Assembly (NCBI GenBank): GCA_002305015.1 | Contig: DBPW01000013.1 | Coordinates: 1 to 60,973 of the forward strand | Direction of reading: 5' to 3' | DNA length: 60,973 nt | Source of the DNA: Bacteroidales bacterium UBA1410 | Lineage (GTDB): Bacteria > Bacteroidota > Bacteroidia > Bacteroidales > Dysgonomonadaceae | The notes under the pieces: model-generated | Databases searched by the model: none | What the model was told of the DNA's origin: nothing | Seen by the model: only the letters and a program-made list of their open reading frames with translations | Shown here: positions 53,804 through 60,973 of the stretch, piece after piece | Numbering within the stretch: position 1 is the stretch's first letter | Layout of the letters: every line of letters begins with the position of its first letter | Translations under genes and position numbers: made by a program

Positions 53804-55546
53804 ATGAGCGTGAAAACAACGGAAACAACGGAAACAGCAAAAGCACCGCTGAATGAACAATGGATCAAAGCATCCATCATGGGTTCCATGTGGGCATCGG
53901 TGGAAATTGTATGGGGCAGTTTTCTGCACAACCTCAGGGTGCCGCTCAGCGGCCATATCCTTACCGCTATCGGATTGATCATTCTCATATCGGCAAGCTA
54001 CCGTTGGAAAGAAAAGGGATTGTTTTGGCGTGCCGGCGTAATCTGTGCTTTGCTGAAAACCATGTCGCCCAGCGCGGTGATTTTCGGGCCGATGATTGCC
54101 ATCTTCACTGAAGCACTCCTGCTCGAAGCGTCGGTCACCTTGTTCGGGAAAAACCATATCGGATTGGCAATCGGCGCCATTCTGGCCATGTCCTGGAATT
54201 TAGTCCAGGCCATTATCGGCAAAGTAATCGCTTACGGATACAATTTGGTGAAACTCTACGAAAGCATCATGCTTTACGCTCAAAAACAACTGCATACCGA
54301 TATCGATATGGTTTGGGCTCCCATCGTATGGTTGTTGATCATCTATATTTTGTTGGGACTGGGTACGGCCATTGCCGGTATTTCCATGGGAAAACGAATC
54401 GAATCGGCCGATTTGATGCCGCAACCGATGGACGATAAAAACAACCCACCCGTCACGCTAATTCCCAAATATTCGCATTTCCCCTTCTCCACCATTTGGC
54501 TGATTTTCGATTTGTTGGCTGTCGGTGCCGTACTTGTTACGGCCAACTTCATACCCGCCGGATATTGGTTCGGCATGAGCATTGCCGTTATTGCCAGCTG
54601 GATCATGCACTACAAAGTAGCATTGCGTCGTCTGGCGCGACCCCGCCTGTGGCTTTCGTTTTTCCTTATTACGGTGATTGCCGCTGTGGCTTTTTCGCAG
54701 TTTCAAGGCGGGGTATCGTTAGGTGAAGGAACACTGATCGGCATCGAAATGAATGTACGCGCCATTGTCGTCGTAATCGGCTTTTCCGTCATCGGCACAG
54801 AACTGTATAGTCCGAAAATCAAAAAAATGTTCCAACGAAAATCGCTTCTCTCGCTTTATACCGCACTCGATTTGTCAACCGAAAGTTTGCCCAACATGAT
54901 TGCATTGGTGCCCAACCTGAAAACGATTTTTAGTCACCCCATCGACATTATTCGAAAATTCATGTCGTATGCCGAATATCGAATGCATGAAATCGGGACA
55001 CGGCAGCGACAACAGGCCACGGTTGCGATTGTTACAGGAGAAAAAGGAAGCGGTAAAACGCGTTTTCTGTCGGAAACTGCCCAGGAATTGAAAAAGCGGG
55101 GATTTGAAGTGGGGGGCGTTTACACCAAAAAAATCCGCGATAACGGCGAGATCATCGGCTATCGGGCAGTGAACGTTGCAACCTGCGAAGAACAGCCTTT
55201 GTTGCGAAAAGACGACGAAGACACCGGCTTGCGAATCGGCGCTTTTTCAATTGACAGTGCCGGGTTGGAGTTGGGACAAAAAGCCATTGCTCGAGCCATG
55301 GATGCCAACTTGTTGATGATCGACGAAATCGGCAAATTGGAACTCGAAGGTGGCGGCTGGCACGACGAATTGAACGCACTTCCATTGGAAAAACAACTGT
55401 TTATCGTGCTGTCGGTACGGCTGGAATGTGTGAATGAGGTCATCAACAAATGGGATCTGCATCCTTCGGCGATTTACAATGTATCCGAATGTAACGTCGA
55501 AACATTGGCAAGCGAAATTATTGCCTATTTCGAAGGAGAGAAGTAA
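53804..55546 (+). CDS. fusion: ECF-transporter-like membrane domains plus THEP1-type NTPase
   Basis: 580 residues. Residues about 25-195 are hydrophobic (five or six helices) and resemble an ECF substrate-binding S component (HILTAIGLIILISASYRWK; SPSAVIFGPMIAIFTEALLLE). Residues about 225-390 hold a second membrane unit with GEGTLIGIEMNVRAIVVVIG, like the T-component core, leading into a cytoplasmic helical part. Residues about 403-580 are a THEP1/NTPase_1 domain: P-loop GEKGSGKT at 412-419, Walker B LLMIDEIGKLEL at 503-514. This is not an ABC ATPase. I know no named function for this three-part build; it may drive or control uptake linked to the operon. Confidence 0.75.
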   Translation: MSVKTTETTETAKAPLNEQWIKASIMGSMWASVEIVWGSFLHNLRVPLSGHILTAIGLIILISASYRWKEKGLFWRAGVICALLKTMSPSAVIFGPMIAIFTEALLLEASVTLFGKNHIGLAIGAILAMSWNLVQAIIGKVIAYGYNLVKLYESIMLYAQKQLHTDIDMVWAPIVWLLIIYILLGLGTAIAGISMGKRIESADLMPQPMDDKNNPPVTLIPKYSHFPFSTIWLIFDLLAVGAVLVTANFIPAGYWFGMSIAVIASWIMHYKVALRRLARPRLWLSFFLITVIAAVAFSQFQGGVSLGEGTLIGIEMNVRAIVVVIGFSVIGTELYSPKIKKMFQRKSLLSLYTALDLSTESLPNMIALVPNLKTIFSHPIDIIRKFMSYAEYRMHEIGTRQRQQATVAIVTGEKGSGKTRFLSETAQELKKRGFEVGGVYTKKIRDNGEIIGYRAVNVATCEEQPLLRKDDEDTGLRIGAFSIDSAGLELGQKAIARAMDANLLMIDEIGKLELEGGGWHDELNALPLEKQLFIVLSVRLECVNEVINKWDLHPSAIYNVSECNVETLASEIIAYFEGEK

Positions 55547-55555
55547 AATTGACCG

Positions 55556-55647
55556 TTGTCCTCACATACACTGCCTTACCTACAACTGAGGAGCCTGCGA
55601 ATGAATATAGTTTGGTAAGTTGTCCTCACATACACTACCTTACCTAC
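55556..55647. repeat. 28-bp direct repeat, two copies
   Basis: TTGTCCTCACATACACT followed by (G/A)CCTTACCTAC occurs at 55556-55583 and 55620-55647 with one mismatch. GGTAAG just before the second copy pairs with its CTTACC. Further on, ACCCC and GGGGT could form a weak hairpin before TTTTG. It lies between two convergent genes and may serve as a poor terminator for either. Confidence 0.6.
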
Positions 55648-55702
55648 CCCCGCTCGAAACAGGGGTTTTGCCGGAGTAGTGCCAATTGCCGCCGGTGCTT
55701 TT

Positions 55703-56320
55703 TTAGGATTCTCGTTTCTTGCGATTTTCGATATATTGAAGCGCATAATGGTAATCGGGTAGGGTATTCAGGTTGAAAAACAAGTGATTGTCGTAAAACG
55801 GGGTTGTTTCGTCAATCTTCACTGCCGCATAACCCAACCGCGCGAGAGCATCGTGCACCTTGTAGCAGCCTTTCTCAATGAATTCGGCAAACGTTTCCAG
55901 GCAACTTTTTCGATAAACCGCACAAAGCGGTTCCATTTTATTGCCGTCGTGCACCGGCACGGCACATGGATGGTCGCCGATATGTTGCAACAACAAGATA
56001 AACAGATCAGACGGGACAAAAGGAGTATCGCATGGCAAAAAGATATTGAATTCCGTTGCCGATTGCCTGAGGCAGGAGTAGATACCGCCCATAGGTCCGA
56101 TGTCGTGAACCACATCCGGCACAACCGGATGCGAAAATTGGCTATACACCGCATCATTGGCGCTGATCATAACCTGCTCCGCGACTTCGTCGAGCGTTTC
56201 CAGCGCATGCAGCACCAACGGTTTACGATCGAACGGCATCAACCCCTTATCGGAGCCCATCCGCGAACTCTTGCCGCCGGTCAAGACAAAACCGCTTATA
56301 TTCTTCTTATCTGTAGGCAC
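55703..56320 (-). CDS. mobA: molybdenum cofactor guanylyltransferase MobA
   Basis: 205-residue cytoplasmic enzyme that joins GMP to molybdopterin, making the MGD cofactor required by DMSO-reductase-family enzymes. LTGGKSSRMGSDKGLMPF at about 13-30 is the GTP-binding loop; DIGPMGGIYSCL and LPCDTPFVPSDL follow, the last holding the metal-binding Asp. The start is a GTG at 56320; no ATG is available ahead of the loop. It faces the reductase operon and would mature its catalytic subunit. Confidence 0.93.
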   Translation of the reverse strand: MPTDKKNISGFVLTGGKSSRMGSDKGLMPFDRKPLVLHALETLDEVAEQVMISANDAVYSQFSHPVVPDVVHDIGPMGGIYSCLRQSATEFNIFLPCDTPFVPSDLFILLLQHIGDHPCAVPVHDGNKMEPLCAVYRKSCLETFAEFIEKGCYKVHDALARLGYAAVKIDETTPFYDNHLFFNLNTLPDYHYALQYIENRKKRES

Positions 56321-56527
56321 AATCCTTATTCTTCTTCGTTACGTGGATAGAATGCGAAACACGACAAATGTACAGGATAATTTTCATTCGGCGTATACTT
56401 TTGATGATTTAATGATGTTAACAGGAATTTGTCGGAAGTTCGACTAACCTCGGAAATTGGACTGAACTCGAAAGTTCGACTACGCTGCGAAGTTTTTTCA
56501 ATCATACGGTTGTATTTGAAGGTTGAA

Positions 56528-56629
56528 TTAAGATTCGAACAAAATAATGAACGCGGCACCGATTATCATGATAACCGTTCCTAAGAGTTTTTTCCGGATA
56601 TTTTGTTCTTTGAAAAACGCGGAGCAGCG
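56528..56629 (-). pseudogene. remnant of a DMT/EamA transporter C-terminus
   Basis: Directly behind the DUF3037 stop, and in the same frame, 33 codons read FFKEQNIRKKLLGTVIMIIG and then a hydrophobic end, AAFIILFES, before a stop. This is the last helix of an EamA-type drug/metabolite exporter (compare the family's ...xxxxLGxxLIxxGxxLI ending). The rest of such a gene is absent. It looks like a leftover after a deletion. Confidence 0.6.
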
Positions 56630-57022
56630 TCAAAGCACCAATTCGTGGAAAAGCCGATCAAAAGTGGCATCCAAATCATCCGTTTTTCCCGGATGAGCAG
56701 GAGATGACTGTATAGCGGTACTCCGCACTGCCGTCAGCCAGCGGAAACGTTCCGGCAAATCGAGTGCGGCAATCGGCCCTGCTTCGCGGTTTCCCAATGA
56801 AATCTCCTTCATGTTGGCAAGAATGCTCACCACTTCCTCGTACTCGGGACCTGCCGGACAAATCGATTTGTGTTTTTCGGCACATAACCGATATTCCATC
56901 CGAATGTATCGGGCTTTCTTTGAATACATGATCAACCCGATGTTCACAAATTCTTCGCGCTCGATATTCGGCACGAATCTAATTACGGCATACTGAAAGA
57001 GATTCAAGTCGTTAGCGGGCAT
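56630..57022 (-). CDS. DUF3037 family protein
   Basis: 130 residues, matching the usual DUF3037 length. YAVIRFVPNIEREEFVNIGLIMYS at about 11-34 is the family signature, with CPAGPEYEEVVSILANMKEI further on. The role is unknown. Its start lies 11 bases inside the HipA-like gene's 3' end, so they overlap and should be translated together. DUF3037 next to a HipA-like kinase is a pairing I recall from other bacteria; a toxin-antitoxin-like relationship is only a guess. Confidence 0.82.
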   Translation of the reverse strand: MPANDLNLFQYAVIRFVPNIEREEFVNIGLIMYSKKARYIRMEYRLCAEKHKSICPAGPEYEEVVSILANMKEISLGNREAGPIAALDLPERFRWLTAVRSTAIQSSPAHPGKTDDLDATFDRLFHELVL

Positions 57023-57800
57023 TTTTTGCAGCGTTTACAAAGGTTGAAGAATGAGTAAATCGCGTTTTGAGAAACGCAAAATATACCTCTCTGATTTTGT
57101 CAGGCGATGCCGACGTACCTTTCCAATGAAGCCAATCGTCGGGGATCATGCGCACAATTTCTCCGAAAAAATCATCCGAAAGCACCGCATGGGCAAACGC
57201 ATCGGCCTCATCGAGCATCGTTGCCTGAGGAAGCAAAACGTGATCCTTGCTGTAAGAAAAAGGGCTGAGCGCATGTTTTTCGAAATCTTTCCACGAATGG
57301 TGAAAGTAAAACGAATCGCCGTTGTCGATAAGCCACAACTCTCTGTGCCACAACAAGAGATTGGGATTTTTAACCGTTCTGTCGACATTCGTTGTGAAAG
57401 CGTCGAACCATACAATTTTCGAGGCAAGTAACGGATCGATTTTAACCGACGGCTCGTAAGGCAAAGCCCCTGATAAGAAATGCATTCCCAAATTCAGACC
57501 TTCACTTGCTTTGAGTAAATCTTGAATTTCTTCATCACCTTCAGACTTGCCGAAATCGTCGTCAAGATACGCAAAAACCAACTCCGGGAGTTGCAATCCA
57601 AGATGCGACGCAATCAGTCCTCCCAACAATTCCGAAATCAACATTTTCACGCCGTGCCCGGCACCTCTGAATTTGAGTACATATTTAAAACCGTCATCCG
57701 CTTCTACTAATGCCGGCAACGAACCCCCCTCACGCAGAGGAACAATGTAGCGCATGACCGTTACCGTTCGCAGTGAAATATCTTTTTCGGGTCTATTCAT
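57012..57800 (-). CDS. HipA-like kinase family protein
   Basis: 262 residues, shorter than classical HipA (about 440). A kinase-like fold is suggested by YVLKFRGAGHGVKMLISELLGGLIASHLGLQLPE at about 41-74 (Lys and Glu for nucleotide), WFDAFTTNVDRTVKNPNLLLW near 131-151 (HRD-like catalytic Asp-Arg with Asn), and LWLIDNGDSFYFHHSW near 155-170 (DFG-like Asp). HipB, the usual DNA-binding partner, is absent; DUF3037 occupies its place. Whether it phosphorylates a protein is untested. Confidence 0.78.
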   Translation of the reverse strand: MNRPEKDISLRTVTVMRYIVPLREGGSLPALVEADDGFKYVLKFRGAGHGVKMLISELLGGLIASHLGLQLPELVFAYLDDDFGKSEGDEEIQDLLKASEGLNLGMHFLSGALPYEPSVKIDPLLASKIVWFDAFTTNVDRTVKNPNLLLWHRELWLIDNGDSFYFHHSWKDFEKHALSPFSYSKDHVLLPQATMLDEADAFAHAVLSDDFFGEIVRMIPDDWLHWKGTSASPDKIREVYFAFLKTRFTHSSTFVNAAKNAR

Positions 57801-58185
57801 TATTATAAACTCACCTTTCTCGCCGATTTCGCCAAACTATAGCTTGGACCCAATCCCTATGCAAAATTACGAACAAATTTCCGAATTCGAAACCCGGTTT
57901 AGCGTTATTCTTCTGCGCTTTTTCCAACATGGCATCGGTAAAATTTTTCTTTTATTTCGTCCCTAACTCTTCGGAATCTGTCTGATCCATAGAAAAATCA
58001 ATTTGCAATAACATCGATTTCATCTGAATGCGAAGTAAGGAAGAAGTAAGACAGTGTAAACAGGCGCATAAAGCACTAAACCATTAGAAACCAATATTTT
58101 AAGTAGTAAATTCGTCTTCAGATAAAGGCAATCTTATGTCTTTTTGCACCCTTCTTTTAGCATAATTCTTTAAAAATCGATAAAA
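57801..58185. other. gene-free stretch of 385 bases
   Basis: Separates the HipA-like gene from the holin gene, which diverge from here. I see no coding region or strong hairpin. It should carry the promoters of both flanking genes, but no TAnnTTTG match was clear enough to mark. Confidence 0.5.
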
Positions 58186-58716
58186 ATGAAATTACTTTTT
58201 CTTTCTTCCGCAATAACCAAAGAATGGAACCATCTGGATGGGCTTTTCGCTGTTTTGGCCGTGCTGTATACCTGCGTTTTCCTGTCCGTAATCGTGGACT
58301 TGTTTTTCGGCGTGAGGCGTGCCCGGCAATTAAAAATAATCCGCACCAGTTTCGGTTATCGGCGCACCATCACCAAGCTTACGGGATATTTCGGCCTCAT
58401 GATCATGTTATCCATAACCGACGTAGTGGCAAGTGTCGTGTTCAAAATGCCCTATTTCTCGGTTGCCGGTGCCATCGGCATTGTATTGGTCGAAGCCAAA
58501 TCCGTTTTCGAAAACCTGAAACAGCAGGAAAAAAGCATTGCCGAAGTGCAACAGTTGCTCTTGAAATTTTTCGAAAACAAGGAAGAGATACAGACCCTCG
58601 TTGCTTTTCTAAACACACAAACTCAGTCAACCTTACGAAACGATGCAAGTTGCGAATTACCGCACCGCCGGCCGGAAACAACACGGAAGGCTACCTTGCA
58701 AACAACGAAAAAATGA
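58186..58716 (+). CDS. phage holin family protein
   Basis: 176 residues. Two or three hydrophobic segments in the first 105 residues (LFAVLAVLYTCVFLSVIVDLFF; LTGYFGLMIMLSITDVVASVVF; YFSVAGAIGIVLV) and the phrase VEAKSVFENLKQQ match the holin_4-like family seen in Bacteroidetes phages and prophages. The C-terminus is charged. Its stop overlaps the next start as ATGA. No endolysin or phage structural gene lies nearby, so it may be a relic or a domesticated lysis gene. Confidence 0.7.
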   Translation: MKLLFLSSAITKEWNHLDGLFAVLAVLYTCVFLSVIVDLFFGVRRARQLKIIRTSFGYRRTITKLTGYFGLMIMLSITDVVASVVFKMPYFSVAGAIGIVLVEAKSVFENLKQQEKSIAEVQQLLLKFFENKEEIQTLVAFLNTQTQSTLRNDASCELPHRRPETTRKATLQTTKK

Positions 58717-59105
58717 AAAATAAAAGCGTTATGGCAGTCCTCCTGGGGCTGTCCCTTCTTTTCCCCTCCTGTAAATCGGTACGCCATATTCCGGCAGAAA
58801 CCGTAAAAATCCATCACCACGACCATCTTGTCCGCGATTCCGTTTACCGTTACGATTCCGTTTTCGTCCGTCAGAAAGCCGATACCGTCCTTCTCGAGCG
58901 CTACCGGTACGTGTACAAAAACAACATCGTCACCGATTCCGTCTTCATCAACGACACCATCCGCATCGCCAATCCCGTGGAAGTGGTCCAAACGGTAAAA
59001 GCCCCCCTCACCGGTTTTCAACACTTTCAGGTATGGTGCGGACGCATTGCCCTTGTTGTTTTGCTGCTCGGCAGCCTCTGTTTCGTGTCCAAAATCCGGC
59101 CGTAA
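58713..59105 (+). CDS. small lipoprotein with C-terminal membrane helix (Rz1-like candidate)
   Basis: 130 residues from the ATG that overlaps the holin stop; the same frame is open far upstream, but that part is a shadow of the holin gene. A lipoprotein signal with FPSC (Cys20) is followed by a strand-rich domain of alternating charged/hydrophobic residues (KADTVLLERYRYVYKN; TDSVFINDTIRI) and a final hydrophobic helix VWCGRIALVVLLLGSLCFV. An outer-membrane lipid anchor plus an inner-membrane helix would suit a one-piece spanin acting after the holin. This is inference from layout and context. Confidence 0.6.
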   Translation: MKNKSVMAVLLGLSLLFPSCKSVRHIPAETVKIHHHDHLVRDSVYRYDSVFVRQKADTVLLERYRYVYKNNIVTDSVFINDTIRIANPVEVVQTVKAPLTGFQHFQVWCGRIALVVLLLGSLCFVSKIRP

Positions 59106-59235
59106 TCGCCGTTTTCCCGCCATGACATTCAAGCGAATACACATTCCGGTAGTTTTGACAACGCCGTAATCCCCTTTTTCCCCGCCGTAACGTCAACCCA
59201 ACGTTGATTACCCTGGTTTTCCGCATGTTATCCTC
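59106..59235. repeat. degenerate 63-bp tandem duplication, no gene
   Basis: Two segments of about 63 bases (about 59100-59162 and 59163-59225) share CCGTAATC, CC, TTTTCC and CGCC at matching positions, then diverge. The first overlaps the lipoprotein stop. No coding region is seen between the lipoprotein gene and the 22-bp array. Confidence 0.4.
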
Positions 59236-59367
59236 ATGAAAATATTTACCGTAAAAAATGAGAATACTTACCGTAAAAGATTAGAATACTTACCGTCTAA
59301 GATGAGAATACTTACCGTCTAAGATGAGAATATTTACCGTAAAAGATGAAAATACTTACCGTAAAAG
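59236..59367 (+). repeat. 22-bp tandem array, six copies
   Basis: Units start at 59236, 59258, 59280, 59302, 59324 and 59346, exactly 22 bases apart. Consensus ATGAGAATACTTACCGTAAAAG, with changes confined to a few positions (A/G at 5, C/T at 10, AA/CT near the end). 22 is not a multiple of three, so it is not a coding repeat. The spacing, two helical turns, recalls protein-binding iterons. Confidence 0.9.
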
Positions 59368-59380
59368 TAGAAAGTAGCCC

Positions 59381-59492
59381 ACTTTCCTACGCTTTCCTAC
59401 ACTTTCCTACGCTTCGGTATACACCGAAAACCCGCTCCACATAAGACTTTCCTACACTTTCCTACACTTCCTACGCTTCCTACGCTTCCTGC
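59381..59492. repeat. CTTTCCTAC microsatellites around a hairpin
   Basis: Three 10-base units of (A/G)CTTTCCTAC at 59381-59410, then a perfect 6-bp hairpin TTCGGT/ACCGAA at 59413-59428, then five more units with period 10 shrinking to 9 at 59446-59492. No gene. One strand is nearly all pyrimidine. Confidence 0.8.
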
Positions 59493-59591
59493 ACCGTCTT
59501 CTATCATGAGACGTAAAGAAACCGGATTATTCTTCGCTTTTGATCATTGTCAGGAGCATCATGAAGCGCCGGCATTAAGCAACCCCTGAAC

Positions 59592-60973
59592 GTTTCAATT
59601 CCTTATGGTGCGATTAAAAGCGTCTCCCGACTTATAAGCAGTACCGCCTATTGTCATTTCAATTCCTTATGGTGCGATTAAAAGTCGCCTATTATCTGGT
59701 TTCCCTTCCCGGTGAAGTATGATTTCAATTCCTTATGGTGCGATTAAAAGTCTGCAAACAGGGCACTTGCAGACACGATGTCGAATCATTTCAATTCCTT
59801 ATGGTGCGATTAAAAGAACTTTATAAATATTGAGCATGGAAAGAGAACTATATTTCAATTCCTTATGGTGCGATTAAAAGACTTTCTTCAGTTGTAAATA
59901 ATACGGCACAATATCGATTTCAATTCCTTATGGTGCGATTAAAAGTAATTTTCTCCCTTTCTTCTTTGCTCAACCATGTAATTTCAATTCCTTATGGTGC
60001 GATTAAAAGAAACTCCTTCACGGACAAAAGAAAATCCGATACGGTATTTCAATTCCTTATGGTGCGATTAAAAGAAAATCTTCACCATTCTTATTCCTTA
60101 GAGCCGTTTTATATTTCAATTCCTTATGGTGCGATTAAAAGTAAACAACGGGTATTTTACCTATAGCATTCTTTTTATTTCAATTCCTTATGGTGCGATT
60201 AAAAGAGCTGTCCCCGCAATGGGAAGCTTTCCTCTATAAAGATTTCAATTCCTTATGGTGCGATTAAAAGTTTGTTTTTTGACAAATTGCCCCTTTTCAT
60301 TTCGAACATTTCAATTCCTTATGGTGCGATTAAAAGTGCTTCTCTCAGTATCCATTCAGCCCTTATTGTTTATTTCAATTCCTTATGGTGCGATTAAAAG
60401 TGCCGAGAAGCGATTTAGAGGAGATAAACTAACTAATTATTTCAATTCCTTATGGTGCGATTAAAAGAGGATAACGGGAAACGATTTTTTCCCTAAATCG
60501 ACATTTCAATTCCTTATGGTGCGATTAAAAGTGTGCCCAGACTGGAGACACTATTCATTGATTCGTATTTCAATTCCTTATGGTGCGATTAAAAGTAATT
60601 TCTGAATATATTGTTTCACCGTTTGAAAATAATTTCAATTCCTTATGGTGCGATTAAAAGAAAATTTTCTACGATGAAAGGTTCATTTCCGATGTCGCAT
60701 TTCAATTCCTTATGGTGCGATTAAAAGTTTGTAGTGTCTTACAAAGCAACGCAAAATTCATTATTTCAATTCCTTATGGTGCGATTAAAAGCGTTAAATG
60801 ATTTACAAATTATAAATTATACAGCTAATTTCAATTCCTTATGGTGCGATTAAAAGGGTAATCCGGAACTGATAGCAAACAACTTAAAAGAATATTTCAA
60901 TTCCTTATGGTGCGATTAAAAGATGTAATTGATGGCAGCATCGCCAATTATTTCTTATTTCAATTCCTTATGG
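59592..60973 (-). CRISPR. CRISPR array, 22 repeats (last cut by window edge)
   Basis: The 29-base repeat ATTTCAATTCCTTATGGTGCGATTAAAAG recurs from 59592 to the right edge: 21 full copies plus 17 bases of a 22nd. The 21 spacers are 34-38 bases, all different. All full repeats are identical but the first, which begins with G in place of A. Read on the minus strand each repeat ends in ATTGAAAT, the 8-base crRNA tag usual in type I-B and III systems; the first repeat would give ATTGAAAC. So transcription should run from right to left, and 59592 is the old, leader-distal end. No cas gene is in the window. Confidence 0.97.

Noticed and set aside
56420..56500. AAGTTCGACTA repeats between mobA and the DMT remnant
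   Set aside because: Only two short imperfect copies; not enough to call a repeat element.
58224..58712. upstream part of a 293-codon frame ahead of the small lipoprotein
   Set aside because: It overlaps the holin gene in another frame. The lipoprotein signal starts at 58713, so only the last 130 codons are real.
57801..59600. a prophage at the right end
   Set aside because: Only a holin and a spanin-like gene are seen; there is no integrase, terminase, capsid or tail gene and no attachment repeat.
59930..60464. open frames of about 70-80 codons across the CRISPR array
   Set aside because: They are made of the repeat read through several spacers; no separate coding signal exists.
59592..60973. 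self-targeting spacers
   Set aside because: By eye I found no spacer matching the rest of this window; a real search needs the whole genome.

Overview
The window looks like a chromosomal segment of a Bacteroidales bacterium, probably near Dysgonomonadaceae/Porphyromonadaceae (the family placement is inference). The evidence is an ECF sigma/FecR/SusC/SusD locus, Bacteroidetes-only families (DUF4301, DUF6146, DUF1460 amidase, CbpM next to a DnaJ-like CbpA), a split tatA/tatC pair, and -7 elements of the form TAnnTTTG in place of Shine-Dalgarno/-10 signals. I recognise no rRNA, tRNA, transposase or integrase.

Layout. 0.3-12.2 kb is mostly housekeeping: DgkA-like kinase, GNAT, a zinc-ribbon membrane protein, UvrB, formate-THF ligase, a DUF1460 amidase, CapA-like and CtpA-like proteins, VanZ-like, DUF4870 and FtsE-like. 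12.2-19.5 kb is a visibly A+T-richer nutrient-uptake locus (ECF sigma, FecR, SusC with STN domain, SusD) closed by a strong terminator. 19.7-24.9 kb holds a GH130 enzyme facing a GT4 / GH130 / GT4-fusion operon; the second GH130 has lost its core and is a pseudogene. 25-39 kb is core again: enolase, MarC, GT2, OmpH/Skp, PepD, an EEP-family protein, TatA, TatC, RidA, RlmB, RecN, CbpM/CbpA, a DUF6146 lipoprotein and HdeD. 39.3-43.8 kb carries a stand-alone restriction-methylase and an MFS transporter. A DUF4301 protein (with UDP-sugar-pyrophosphorylase-like motifs) and DnaK follow.

47.7-56.3 kb is a molybdenum-linked block: an NrfD-like membrane subunit, a molybdopterin oxidoreductase without a Tat signal, a four-cluster ferredoxin subunit, a TonB-dependent receptor, an unusual fusion of ECF-transporter-like membrane domains with a THEP1-type NTPase, and MobA on the opposite strand. 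I read this as one respiratory or uptake module; its substrate cannot be told from sequence. It is the best candidate here for an undescribed system.

The right end is accessory: a HipA-like kinase/DUF3037 pair with a DMT-transporter scrap behind it, an orphan holin plus Rz1-like lipoprotein, an exact 22-bp-period tandem array, pyrimidine-rich microsatellites, and a CRISPR array (22 repeats, the last cut by the window edge). The array's 8-nt tag points to transcription from the minus strand, so the leader and any cas genes would lie beyond the right edge.
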